Positions 9,801 through 20,358 of a stretch of DNA of 64,000 nt are shown here, piece by piece (positions within the stretch are counted from its first letter, which is position 1; every line of letters starts with the position of its first letter). Both the position numbers and the translations under genes were made by a program. The notes below the pieces were generated by a model. It did not search any database, was not told where the DNA came from, and worked only from the letters and a program-made list of their open reading frames with translations. This DNA is from Spodoptera frugiperda (Eukaryota > Arthropoda > Insecta > Lepidoptera > Noctuidae): the NCBI RefSeq assembly GCF_023101765.2, contig NC_064214.1, positions 8,252,001-8,316,000 of the forward strand, read 5' to 3'.

Positions 9801-12800
9801 TGTAAATAAACAGCTTGATAATTAAAAATAGGAATATTATCTAGATATGGGTTATTACTCCTTTAACACAATAACATGTTCTATATGGTCAATGGCTTTA
9901 ACTAGTTACTTTTTCAACTAAACTGCTGTTATATTATATTAGCTTCTACCAGCGGCTTTACCCGCGTTCCTGTGGAATAAAAAGTATCCTATTTTTTATT
10001 CCAGATCATAATCTACCTCTGTTCCAAATTTTATCCTGATCCCTTCAGCCGTTTTGACGTGATTGAGTAACAAACACACAATCTCACAATGACAATAACA
10101 TAACGTCAGTCCTAATTATATTCCCCGAAACCAATGCACTTATGCAATGTAACTCATATATTATCATAAATATTGTTCTTTTCTGTCTTTAATTTTTTTT
10201 TAAATACGATTAGATAATTATATTAGTTAGGATGTTCTCCTGTGTTGTGGGTGTGTTTACAAACATACAATTTCACGTGCACATGACACCCAGTTGCAAT
10301 TAATAATATCTATACTAATATAGTATAGTTATAAAGCTGAAGAGTTGGTTTGTTTGAACGCGCTAATCTCCGGAACTACTAGTCCAATTTGATTTTTTTT
10401 TGTGATGTACATTTATCGAAGAATTCGCGCGGAAATAGCTAGTAATCATATAATATTCACCAACAATACTTTTCCTAACCCAAGACCTCTTGCTCAGCAG
10501 CCGTAGGGACACGTTTGCGAGCATTCATCAGAGCTAGAGCGCAATTATTATGGGTGGTCTTGGCAATGCTCCTATTATAGGGATTGTTCCAGTATTTGTT
10601 TATAATTTCGATAATAGTAACTGGATATGTCAACACGAAACACCCCTTTTTTGAAGCCCTCTCAATTTATAAACAATGCCTGCTTGAGAACAGGAAGCTT
10701 GCTTAGATTCAAAGAGGACGAAAATCTGTTGTTATAACAGTTTAACTTAAGGCCTCATCAGTGTTCTCTTAAATATTTTTTTACCGTTACAATACAACTA
10801 ACCATAGGTTCTTCGAAAGCACTTTCTTTCGCACTCCTTAACCTAGTTATTGCTACCAAACTTAACCCCTTTTTAGGTCTTTTCTTTTACCTTACCTACA
10901 TCTACATCAATGGTTTTTTTTTTGAGGGGGGAAAATCATCCGACGACTTCTCCCGCCTTGGTCTTCTTTTAATTCTGACTTTTGGATGCTCCAAATTATA
11001 AATACGTTGAACCAGAAGGTTATCCTATCCCTTCCAGCTATTTTTATTATTTTCATAATCGTATACTCTGAGTAATAAAGTACTGAAGCATGCATTAAAC
11101 ACGAGTACATAATAAATGGATAACTATTGTAGCATTAGTCATTTCAACAATGTTTTGATAAGTTTAAAATGAACCTACTGTGTAATAAGACACTGTAGGT
11201 ATAGTTTAATTAAATCATCGTATATGAGTAACTTCCTAGTGTAGTGTTACCTAAAAATATCCTTGTGGTGAAGCATCAGGCGCACTGTAACTACTCCGGA
11301 GCTGCGGACTAACTAGTGGGTTTACCGGGGCTCCGGCTCGAAAAGCAGAAGTAGGAACGGGGTGGTTTTTAGTCTGTAAGAGTCTGACACTCCCTCCCGC
11401 CTCGCCCAAGGCGGGAGAAGTCATTGGATGATTTTCGCCACTCAAAAAAAACCCTGTAAGCACTAGGTTACATTGATGTCTCTAGGTCGAGGTTTTAACT
11501 TAACGCCGTCGTCGCTTAGTTTGTAAAAATGACCCTGAAATGAGGCTACAAGTTAAGTTATTTACTAAAATGCTGGCGTTCAGCCAAATTTGGTTAAAAC
11601 TCCATATTCCGTAGCCTTACTGACCCATAAATATTTGGGGTAGCGCCAGGAACAAGGCTGTTGTTATTGCCACTACGTAAACCTACTAGTAATCAAGTAG
11701 ATACACAAAAACAGCGTTGGTAGTATTTTTTGCAGACGTTAAAATTCATATAGTTATGTCGTTTTTGCTGTAACATAAAGTTTTTATTTATTTAGGCTTA
11801 AGATGGGACGGTGTAGCCACAAACGTAACTCCTATAACACCAATTTCAAGATTAATAATCTTTATTTTTGTATTATAACTTTCGTAAGAGTTAATATGTT
11901 ATTCGGCTTACTCGCGTATTTATTTGACGAGCAACTCGACTAGTTTCAAGCTATGCTAGAGGCCCATATTCATGAGCACTGAGCAGCATTCCGCGACGCC
12001 ACGACGTGTCGAAACTGATCGAGTTCCTCGTCAAATAATTACGCGAGTAAACCGAATAACATAATAATTAATCTTTATTTTATAGTAAATACGTTACCAT
12101 TAAGAACCACGCTTTTGGTCAACAACAAAAAGACCTCAACAATTTTTATATTAACTAGTAAAATGTCCAATCTGTTTTCGCAAAATCGCAACCAACTCTC
12201 AAGTAATTCGATTAGTGGTTAGAAATTTTTGGGCGCTGTCTGTCATCCACCAACTTAATGAACGACCTTTCGACCGCTAAGCCTCTTTCTGAAGTTCAGC
12301 TTTGAACGGTTTAACTGAAAGTTTGTGGCTAAAGTTTAACTGTCGCGTGGCATTGTTCTCGAGGGTTAGGGAAACCAACATTAAATGATTGTTGTTTTGT
12401 GGTTACGTCCACGGACTCAAATTGAGGTTCTTAGATATTTTTATTTCACTTTTACCATATAGATTTATGAAATAAAATATATGAACTGGTTATTCAACAC
12501 TGTAATGTTTAGTACTAATGATGTAATTCCTCTGCATCAGGCAAATACGATGCTACTTTATCATAATTGTTTCCTAACAGGTTCACTAGTTATAATCATA
12601 ACTAATATGATAAGTCCCACAAAAGTTTGGAAAGGGGAATCCCAAAAACATTATTCACAGACGAAAATCCCATGGGTCTACAAACGTTACTCAGATTTGA
12701 CCTACATATCGAACGCTATCAGCCATGCACTAATCAAATAATTTTGTCCTGGCCGTCCTACCTAAATCTAAATGCGTTTAGCATGTGCCGTCGCCCCGTC

Positions 12801-14147
12801 ATACCCGCTTTTTAGCCTTTCTTTGACGTCACAGACGTTTCATTTACGTCACCTAGTCAAACAGAGACAAGTTACTCCATTGTGTTGTCTGATGCCTGTC
12901 TGGTTTTTTGTATAAATAATATTTGCATTTATTTATACTTCACAATGACTTTTAAAAGAGTTACGCTAGTTTCTCACTCGTTCTTCTTCACATAAATCTA
13001 AACTTTGGAACGAGGACGCGTGTTTCTTCAACAAACTTTAAATTTTATTTAACAAATCATTATTCTCCTGCGTTATTAAGCATCGTGGTAGCTTATTATC
13101 ATCCTTATTTTTAATGGATTGGTTGAGAGCAGTGTCACAGCTTAATTTATTAACCAAATTTTGTGTCTCAATCGGCAGAATTGTTAACTTTTGGTTGATG
13201 ATAATGACGCCGTTAACTTTTTGTGATTATTTTTGATGAATAGGCCAATAGCTTTGACAGACTACCTATTCTATGTATGGTTTAGTTGAAATAAATCATT
13301 TAACTTTACGAGTTATTCCGAATGTGGTTTGATGATATCTTGAATCATATCCTGGGTTGGGCAAATTGGGTCGGATTAGGTGTGTCCAATCTTTATATAT
13401 ACAATACTATAATTTAAATATATACGTATACTACTACTAATTTATGTGTACTATAAATTGGACAGGGGAATAACATTGCAGCTGTCATATTATGTTTAAA
13501 CTTATCTTATTTGTATGTGCCTTTTAACGATGTTTACTTTTAATTCCCAATTTTAACTGCAGCAAGGGAGAGGTAGGTAATTGAGAGTGAGTAGTGTACA
13601 TGGTATAGATGCGATTCAATTAGTTTGTTTGATATTAGAGTAAGCAGGAAATTAAATTATATTTACTTTGTCAATTCAAGCTTTTAAGGTTTTAAACTGA
13701 ATTGAGTAGTTATCATCTATATATCATATAACTAGTGATTTACTATCAAAGTAAAAGCTTATGATACCAACACTTCAATTAATTATTCAGAAGTAACTAA
13801 AAAAAAACAGCAAAGGAAGAACATTGAAATGACTGATGACATAGACGACCATAACCCAGTTTTAAGAGCCTACTGTCCCTTTAAACGTTTCCTCAAACAG
13901 GATTTAACGGAGAGTATAACATTATATTTTATTACAAACTCATAAAGCTACGTTATTACGATTACAGGTGGCGCGGAGTTACGGTGTACCCTTCGTGGAG
14001 ACGTCAGCCAAGACCCGCATGGGAGTCGATGACGCATTCTACACACTTGTCCGAGAAATCCGCAAGGACAAAGCGAGTCGAGTAAAAAGGAATAGGAGAG
14101 GACGAACCATAGGCCCCGGACGAAAGTTTAGGTGCACCTTTCTCTAA
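3852..14147 (+). CDS. Ras85D: Ras85D/K-Ras-type small GTPase
   Basis: Membrane-anchored GTP switch acting downstream of receptor tyrosine kinases on the Raf/MAPK pathway. Coding exons are 3852-4247 (132 codons) and 13968-14147 (59 codons plus stop), 191 residues in total, close to the family's 188-189. Donor is GAG|GTGAGC and acceptor ATTACAG|GTG. Visible motifs: P-loop GAGGVGKS (10-17) with wild-type Gly12 and Gly13, effector loop YDPTIEDSY (32-40), DTAGQE with Gln61, NKCD (116-119) and ETSAK (143-147). The C-terminus is a basic hypervariable tail followed by CTFL, a CaaX box whose final Leu predicts geranylgeranylation, as in fly Ras85D. The start sits in GCAAGATGA, and the first residues MTEYKLVVVG match the family exactly. 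The 9.7 kb intron carries many repeats, including a hAT element. Confidence 0.97.
6583..6735 (+). repeat. Dispersed repeat (family R)
   Basis: Shares a long stretch with 46825-47010: both read GTTAAACGGTTTTAAT, then ATGGTCATCAA, CAAATATCAGATC and GGACGTTAGGAAG. Copies are in the same orientation and have drifted by substitutions and small gaps. No coding content; class unknown. Confidence 0.7.
6937..7056 (+). pseudogene. LINE ORF2 C-terminal remnant
   Basis: An open stretch of 39 codons ending in TAG reads VQTVREWNSLLESVFPD, then RYNLDIFKARVNRLL. This WNSLP-like then FK-RVNRLL ending is typical of the extreme C-terminus of Jockey/CR1-type reverse transcriptase ORFs in insects. Nothing of the polymerase or endonuclease is present, so it is a 5'-truncated dead copy. 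The exact clade cannot be told from this fragment. Confidence 0.7.
7886..8197 (+). pseudogene. hAT transposase C-terminal dimerisation fragment
   Basis: The open frame contains IIATTPVTVASAERRFSRL, then KIIKTYLRNSMTQDRLSALA and ILSIENDVAHSL. TPVT-ASAERxFSxLK-IKTYLR-xMxxxRLxxLAxLSIE is the signature of the hAT C-terminal dimerisation region, as in ZMYM1/zinc-finger hAT-like proteins. A full transposase is roughly 600 residues or more; the BED finger and the catalytic acidic residues are missing. It starts only about 50 bp from the left terminus, so the upstream two-thirds of the gene was deleted. Confidence 0.88.
8806..8831. repeat. 26-bp perfect palindrome inside the hAT element
   Basis: TTATAATGTATTT is followed immediately by its exact reverse complement with no spacer. 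It lies 9 bp from the larger palindrome at 8841-8906. Confidence 0.9.
8841..8906. repeat. 66-bp perfect palindrome inside the hAT element
   Basis: The 33-base half starting AGCCAATTTGGCTC and ending GGTATTATT is followed without spacer by its exact reverse complement, ending GAGCCAAATTGGCT. No mismatches. Such a spacer-free palindrome is normally unstable, so it may be recent. Confidence 0.92.
9950..10075 (+). repeat. Dispersed repeat fragment
   Basis: Contains AGCGGCTTTACCCGCGTTCC, then a run ending ATCCTGATCCCTTCAGCCG and GATTGAGTAACAAACA. This reads like the end of a moth retroposon-like repeat related to 62731-63465 (CCCGCGACTTCGTCCGCG). No coding content. Confidence 0.5.
10230..10293 (-). 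repeat. SINE 3' fragment
   Basis: Matches only the tail of the tRNA-derived SINE: TTCTCCTGTGTTGTGGGTG, then ACATACAATTTCACGTGCAC and ATGACACCCAG. The tRNA-like part is missing. Confidence 0.7.
10312..10450 (-). repeat. Dispersed repeat end
   Basis: Begins TCTATACTAATATAG and contains AAGCTGAAGAGTTGG and CGCGCTAATCTCCGG. It is the reverse of the segment ending at 51887 and is also related to 26640-26800. These are terminal pieces of one family that ends TTATAATATTAGTATAGATT. Confidence 0.6.
10917..10968 (-). repeat. N1 repeat fragment
   Basis: TTTGAGGGGGGAAAATCATC followed by CTTCTCCCGCCTTGG matches the end of the N1 repeat at 11258-11452, in inverted orientation to it. Confidence 0.55.
11258..11452 (+). 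repeat. Dispersed moth repeat (family N1), longest copy
   Basis: Contains TTACCGGGGCTCCGGCTCGA, AAAGCAGAAGTAGGAACGG, GGTGGTTTTTAGTCTGTAAG and CTCCCGCCTCGCCCAAGGCG. Other copies are at 1303-1416 (inverted) and 48185-48325 (same strand). The frame on the opposite strand is an accident of the repeat. Class not established. Confidence 0.7.
11875..12072. repeat. MITE family D copy
   Basis: Arms TTATTCGGCTTACTCGCGTA and its near reverse complement ACGCGAGTAAACCGAATAA enclose a second inverted pair around GACTAGTTTCAAGC and GTCGAAACTGATCGAG. Related copies lie at 54011-54214, 54326-54543, 63688-63868 and 56165-56325, with half copies near 27205-27310 and 42220-42330. Confidence 0.75.
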
Positions 14148-16428
14148 TTCGATAAATAATTTAGTACTAATATTTGTGGATATTATCTGACGGTGAACGT
14201 GTAAGTCAATTTTATTGTCGACAAACTACTCTTTAGTTAATGATCGATTATTACAAAGCTAATCGATTAACAATCGATTTAGCTTTCTTAGGCTAGACTA
14301 CAAATTACACAATAGTTTTTGTTTACAATAATATTGACTTCGTGCCAGTAGGCTAGCTTATCGACTACACGGCTCACGAACATGGAAATTGAATCTTAAA
14401 ACTTGAGTTCTATGATTCAATTTTCACGTTCCATAGTGTAGTTAAGGTTAGGGGAAACGCTAAAGGTATTAAGTAAATACTTATTAGCCTTAATATAAAT
14501 TTATATTATGAAACTTCAGATATGTGCAGTTAGAGACCTATTTGTGACCCATCCTGCAAGCAATCTATCCTGAATCTATATACTAATCAGCCATATATGC
14601 AACCCATACATAATATTCAGATATATAAGTGGTAGATAGAATAAAAAACTATATGCAGCCAGTCAAACATTTGGTGCAAACCAATTTAGATACTTACTCG
14701 CTTTTCGACTAATTTTTACCATTTATATAAAAACATTCTACATAGCATGTAATCCTTGTATAATATTAATTATAATTAGCTAATCTCTGTGAGAAATATC
14801 CATAAATATTACATAATATAATGTAGTAATGAGGCAGTTCTAAAATCTTTGGCGTTCTTCTGAAGCTGAGTAAAAATTATATGAAAAAAAAAACATTTTG
14901 TACAGTGAAATATTTCAGAAGTTATGTACTTTGTGCTTCTTTTGTATGAGATACTTCAAGCTTGAATGTATGGGTATGAGTGTATCTTTGTGAGGGTACC
15001 TGAAGATACAAGTTCATTGATTAGGGTTCTACTCATTTGGAAACACACAGTTCAAAGAAATATAAAGCCATGCCTTTATCTCCTCGAAAGGGATAAGCAA
15101 AAGTACGCATTTTATATGTCTCGTTGATCGAGCATTCGTAACTGCGACTGTAAAACTAGTGATCTTTAAAGAAAACTGTTTATTCATTAGACAAATGATA
15201 TTTACACATAAGTAGAACCGTAAACAACGAACCAGTTTAAACTTGTCTCAATAAAGTTAGTATGATAATAAGCTGAAGCTAAAGTTTATTCTATAAATTA
15301 GAATACATCTCTCATTGAAGATATCTACTAAGTTAGCGGGGTTTATCATTATCGCCCCTCTAACCATAGACTTCAGTCGCGACTGACGGAGGATAGACAA
15401 GATTCTAATTATTTATTTTTAAGTATTAATCCCAAATTAGACAATTAAGAATAATTTTCGAAGCTGTATGATAAGTTTCCAATCATGAGGGTGATCTTTT
15501 ACTAAGCTTTTTGAGCACTTTCTATCCTTTTATTCTATTTAATATTGTATCTGGATTTTATACTTTGTTTCTTTAATACTCACCTTACGTTCTGGCATTG
15601 AGTTCTCAAGGTGCTATTTGGAACATAGTATGCTTGCAGATACCGTATATGTGAAGAAATGTAAGTGTGTATATATATCTATCTATATCATACTGCTTTA
15701 TACATAAACTACAGCTGTACTTACTGCCTACGTCTTACGTAATGTCTATGTACTTCCTAACCTCCAGAATATTCCATTAAATGCATGAATTTGTCAGAAT
15801 ATGAGGGGAGGGCTCGAATTACTTCTTGTAATGGTTGTGCGTTATACAAGTACAAGTTCATTTTACAAGGTAGCCCGCAATGTATCAGTTACTTATTAAA
15901 TTCTTATTGAGGCGGAGAATTCAAACGATAAATTGTGCGAGCTCAGCCATGTATCATATCATTACTATAGTAAGCATTCGATACATGTTGCACTCCATAG
16001 TAGCCCCTGTCTTATAAAAGCAGACACCTCTAGCAGGTCTAACTTTACTTAATCTTATAACTCTTTCGAATCGATAATTTTATACATGATATGGATATCG
16101 ATTAAATAATAATCTGAGAAATGCTACTCCTTGTAGTTCCTAAAACAGACTAGGAACCAGTTTGTGGTAGTCTACTAGTTTAAATTGTTGTTAATGATTA
16201 TCTAATGGATTCTTCAACTCGTGTAGTTCGTGCCCTCTCCTCCGTAACCCGAATGACTATACACAAAGTACTAGCAATAATATCATTATACAATCGTTAT
16301 TGTAGCATAATATTAGGAGCATTGTTGAATGTTTTCTACTTTAGCTAGAAGCAATTTTGCAAGCTATATTGAAGTTTATACTACTTTATGACTAACGCTT
16401 GTATTTTTTGATAAAATAATTAATTAAA

Positions 16429-16534
16429 CGTAACTATAGGATTTGTAGATATTTCCTTTGCCATAATAGTTCGTCGAAATAATTGGCAACATTTTTTGGC
16501 AAAGGACGAATACTACACATCCTATTTAGTTACG
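16429..16534. repeat. Small inverted-repeat element (106 bp)
   Basis: Left arm CGTAACTATAGGATTTGTAG with CCTTTGCCA pairs with right arm TGGCAAAGG and CTACACATCCTATTTAGTTA, with small gaps. Single copy seen; MITE origin is likely but unproven. Confidence 0.55.
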
Positions 16535-17469
16535 CTTAAGGTTGCTCATAAATTGCCCTCTATGAACTTCTTAGGGAATTCCGTTGTTTTATCAAATTCC
16601 TAATTTTGCGTGTTATACTTATGTAAGCATGCGAAATGTTTTACAGTGTTTATATTTTACTCAGCATGTACAATGAATTATTCAAACGAATTTTTTAAAT
16701 CAAATATCAACAATCATACTTTTTAATATTTTGACAGCGTTTTTATTTAGGATTTTAAGTTAATATTACAATTTTTAGTTTTAATTTAGCTATAGTCTGA
16801 AAATACACCAGGTACTTGCTATGTTTTGTTTTTACCGATTGTATGACTGATGTCTATATCAGAATAAAATATTCTTGTTAGACCTAATTAGCTATTAGCA
16901 CTATACCTAGTACCTACCAATGAATCGTTCAAACGTTATTTTTAGCTCAAATAATATCGCTCTGAAGGCAGGCTTTTGAGTGCATGAACTAGACGTAAAT
17001 AGACACGGTCGATAATGAGCTACAATGCTGGGATGAACTTGTAGCCTACTTCAGAGGGGTTGTTATTTGACTTGTACGAGTTACACGTGCAGCAAATCAA
17101 TTTTATGCATATTACCGATGCCACGTTAGTAACACTGACAACAGCGATAAAAACATCAATTGCTTACAAAATCCTTTTCCAGTGTCAATATTAGCTACAT
17201 ACAGTCAGTACCTTTTAACCTTCGATTGGGTGCCAAAATAAAAGTACTTGGTGTATTTTTATGAATTACTTATGTAATTTAAGTTCGAACGAAAAATCCA
17301 AGCTGCCATGAAAATCGTCATCAGCCAGAATAATTTTTGCCATGAATTATGTATACCTACACCCATTTCGTAGCCATAATTTTGTATTTAATGAAAATAT
17401 TTTTTAAAGCTTTGCAATAAACATTTACAGTATAAAAATCTATGTCAAGCTGTATATGAATATTAAGTT

Positions 17470-17567
17470 GCTTGTGAGCGTTGTTCAAATGATTACTTTT
17501 TTCTTAAGTAGTTTTAATTTTTATGTCCTGAAAAAGAATTATAACATTTGAGACAACGCTCACAAGC
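17470..17567. repeat. Small inverted-repeat element (98 bp)
   Basis: Arms GCTTGTGAGCGTTGT and ACAACGCTCACAAGC are exact inverted copies, and CAAATG/CATTTG extends them. A hairpin-type MITE is the likely origin. Confidence 0.65.
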
Positions 17568-18117
17568 CAGGGCGTATAGTATGTAATATTTTTTATTATA
17601 TTAAATATAAATTTCAAAGCTAGTGCACAATTTTGTTGGAAATAGTTGATATTTTATAACTAATTAATTCTGTAACAATATAGCACAAGACTGTGTGCTA
17701 ATTGAAATAAATAAAATTGACGAGGTAAAGCGTTTTTTATTTAAAAAATCTTAAATCTACAAATCCCAAATAGCCGATTTGAACTAGAAAATCAATATCG
17801 GATATCACAATTTTAATGTATCGATTGTGTTCGATAGCATTGTATTTACAACGAGAAAAATACCACAACAATAGCTGTCTGCCTCCCTTTAAGAAATGTA
17901 ATAAGCATAAGCAAAATTTTTTTTCAAAAGTATTTTTCGAGAACCCAAAACAATATTTTTTTTTAATTATTTTTTTGGGTTGGCTACCCTAATCCGTCTG
18001 TCAATGTCATCACTGTATGTCACAGTGTCACACGTCATTGATGTCATCAAAAACTTGTAAACATTCGGGAAATTGTTTTATTGAATTCTATTAAGAAAAA
18101 TACAGTACATAAAAGCT

Positions 18118-20358
18118 ATGGAAGCGAAAGACGTATGTGTGGAAATAGAAAACGATGAGTTTTACAGCAAGTTCTTAGACGAGTCTATAAAACCAATTAT
18201 CAATGAGCAACTATCGGTCACAGATCAAGTGAATAAACTCACTCAAGGCATTGAAAAACTTACCAAAAGCTTGGAGAAACAAGTCCTAGCCAAACATAAT
18301 GATCTACTTACACAGGCAAGTCATATTTCTGACCTAGAACTGACTTTAGAATCGGTACAATCACAAGTACAAAGTTTGCTACGCGGCGCCGAAAAATTGA
18401 AAGATAGAGTACATACACCATACTATGCGCTAGAGAACCAAACAATAATGCTCGAAAGAGTTCAAACAACGTGTAATTTATTAAGGCACGCCTCTAAAAT
18501 CCTTGCTTTGTGGAACAAACTGCAGAGTATCAAAGATAACCCATCCAAAGAAGCCATTATAATATTTGAACTGAATGAGCTGATTAGTGACTATGATTTT
18601 GAAGGAATAGATCTTCTCGATGAAGTGTTAAAGGCTGTTCAACTTAAGAGGACAGAGTTACTGACCAACTCTACTGAATTATTGCAATCAAGTCTCCTAA
18701 GTGGTGACAAGGCGAAACTGTTGCAATGCTTCAAGGTGTTCCACAACCTGCAATGTACAGAGGAACAGATCAAAAACTCTGTCAACAGTATACTGAGTGA
18801 CTTGAAAAAGGAAATAACAAATGCACTGAATGTACAAATGGTTTCAATCGAAGTCAAGAAATCAAGTTCAGGAAGAATTGCTCCTGGAAAAGCTAACATC
18901 ATGAATGCTCAGGATTTCAAAATAAAACTCTGGGATAATATTGAGAGGCTTTTCAAAGTTGACATCTACAACAGCTGCACTAAAGTAATAATGCTTCAGA
19001 ATGTGGTAAATGAGTTACATGCCATTGGAAATTTCAGGAATATTGCCAAGAACTTCTGGGCTGACTTATCCCTTGTGTTCAGCAGTGAACTTGAGAAGAG
19101 CCCCCTCACAGTCAACCAGTCTGTAGAGATTGACTTCCCTAGATTACTAAAAAGCTTCAATGATTTACTCTCTAGACTCAAATGTAAGGACCTAGAGATG
19201 AACCGCTCAAGCCTCACTAAATGGGAGAATTCATTCTTATCAAAATCTTTAGGGAAGTTACTTGAGCCTGTCAGAAGCATGTGGCATCTGTCTCAAGTAC
19301 CAAACATGGACCAAATAGACAATGCTATCAGAGTTATTGCTGAAGCCCTGAGCATCTCACTTGGTGACAAACAGTTGAGCATCAGCTTGGCTAATAGCGT
19401 GGCTAAGTCCATCAAGCAGATGACTGTTGAAGCTGAGCAGAGAATATCGATGGACAGTGATGTTGCCCAAATCATAGAACCACCAACCAGCTCGCAGCAG
19501 AAGAATGCTGACCTCTGCAACTCCTTGTACTACTTCTCATCACAAATTAAAAGGGTTCTTGTTAACATGAACTCAATGTTGCCTCAAGAAAGTATACAAA
19601 TAGTTCAGAATAGTTTGAAAGATATTTCCAGTATGCCCATTCTACAACTGTTTGCGGAATCCATCAAGAATTCCCTTTATATTATATTGATGACTATGCA
19701 TGATGAGCCTGACTTGATCAGGGCTGATGATCCAACTGGGAAGTCATTGTCATGTTCTCCTTATATGAAAGAATTGCAGCAATTTGTGTCCAGGTGCAAA
19801 GATATTTACCTGTCAATGTTCAATGAAAAGTCTGCTCTAAATGAGTGCTGTGTGGACATAGCAAGAGCTTGCATTGAGAGGTTTACTCAGCATATTTGCA
19901 ATGTGAGGCCACTGAGTAAATTTGGGCGAGCTAAGTTGCAGGTAGACTGCAAACATTTAGAAACTGCATTATCTCCTCTTCTGAATGATATGACTGAGCT
20001 AGGAGACCATTACAGACAGTTGAAGGCCTTGCATCTCTTGCTGGAAAAGACTCCTCAGGATATAGCCAAGAGTCAGACAGAAGGTGCTTGTTTACCATAC
20101 TCCTTGGTGATGATGTTCCTGTTCTCTCATGGTGGGCACCAGTTGTTGGCGCCTCACACTTGTGCTGGTTGGAACATACAGAAGTTGATGCAATGGCTGG
20201 ACTCCCATAAGAATGAGAGGGATAGGCTAGAGTTTGTGGCTGGAGCCTTGCAGAGATATCAGAACCATGTGAGACAGAATCAAATCGCGACATATGATGA
20301 GGTGTACCCAGTGCTGCTACAACTGCTAGAAGATGGCAGAAAGTCTTTGAAGAAATAG
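18118..20358 (+). CDS. COG5: Conserved oligomeric Golgi complex subunit 5
   Basis: COG5 is a lobe B subunit of the COG tethering complex, needed for retrograde traffic within the Golgi; the fly orthologue is four way stop (fws). The 746-residue frame covers the whole protein: an N-terminal FYSKFLDESIKP then IINEQLSVTDQVNKL segment, predicted helical/coiled around residues 35-110 (HNDLLTQASHISDLELTLE), a long helical body and a C-terminus ending YDEVYPVLLQLLEDGRKSL. Length is close to fly fws (about 750) and shorter than vertebrate COG5. The gene is uninterrupted, unlike the other complete genes here. The first ATG is used, preceded by AAAGCT. Antisense frames of 75-146 codons are shadows. Identity rests on the strong N-terminal resemblance. 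Confidence 0.93.
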   Translation: MEAKDVCVEIENDEFYSKFLDESIKPIINEQLSVTDQVNKLTQGIEKLTKSLEKQVLAKHNDLLTQASHISDLELTLESVQSQVQSLLRGAEKLKDRVHTPYYALENQTIMLERVQTTCNLLRHASKILALWNKLQSIKDNPSKEAIIIFELNELISDYDFEGIDLLDEVLKAVQLKRTELLTNSTELLQSSLLSGDKAKLLQCFKVFHNLQCTEEQIKNSVNSILSDLKKEITNALNVQMVSIEVKKSSSGRIAPGKANIMNAQDFKIKLWDNIERLFKVDIYNSCTKVIMLQNVVNELHAIGNFRNIAKNFWADLSLVFSSELEKSPLTVNQSVEIDFPRLLKSFNDLLSRLKCKDLEMNRSSLTKWENSFLSKSLGKLLEPVRSMWHLSQVPNMDQIDNAIRVIAEALSISLGDKQLSISLANSVAKSIKQMTVEAEQRISMDSDVAQIIEPPTSSQQKNADLCNSLYYFSSQIKRVLVNMNSMLPQESIQIVQNSLKDISSMPILQLFAESIKNSLYIILMTMHDEPDLIRADDPTGKSLSCSPYMKELQQFVSRCKDIYLSMFNEKSALNECCVDIARACIERFTQHICNVRPLSKFGRAKLQVDCKHLETALSPLLNDMTELGDHYRQLKALHLLLEKTPQDIAKSQTEGACLPYSLVMMFLFSHGGHQLLAPHTCAGWNIQKLMQWLDSHKNERDRLEFVAGALQRYQNHVRQNQIATYDEVYPVLLQLLEDGRKSLKK

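Larger units (their letters stand above)
4248..13967 (+). other. Ras intron 1 (9.7 kb, repeat-bearing)
   Basis: Non-coding interval between the two Ras coding exons. Identified contents: dispersed repeats at 6583-6735 and 9950-10075, a LINE C-terminal remnant (6937-7056), a hAT element (7834-9720), a SINE fragment (10230-10293), repeat ends near 10312-10450, N1 repeats (10917-10968, 11258-11452) and MITE family D (11875-12072). Stretches 4248-6580 and 12080-13960 show no structure I can name. Open frames here lack conserved motifs. Confidence 0.8.
14148..18117. other. Ras-COG5 intergenic region
   Basis: Holds the Ras 3' UTR (extent not defined) and the COG5 promoter. No coding signal. Two short inverted-repeat elements are present (16429-16534 and 17470-17567), plus a weaker inverted pair around 14365-14441. 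The last 150 bp before COG5 has several TGTCA/TGACA words (for example TCACAGTGTCACACG near 18020). Nothing else recognised. Confidence 0.65.

Noticed and set aside
12481..12815. Two overlapping small frames in the Ras intron
   Set aside because: No domain, no coding-like composition and no splice context linking them to other exons.
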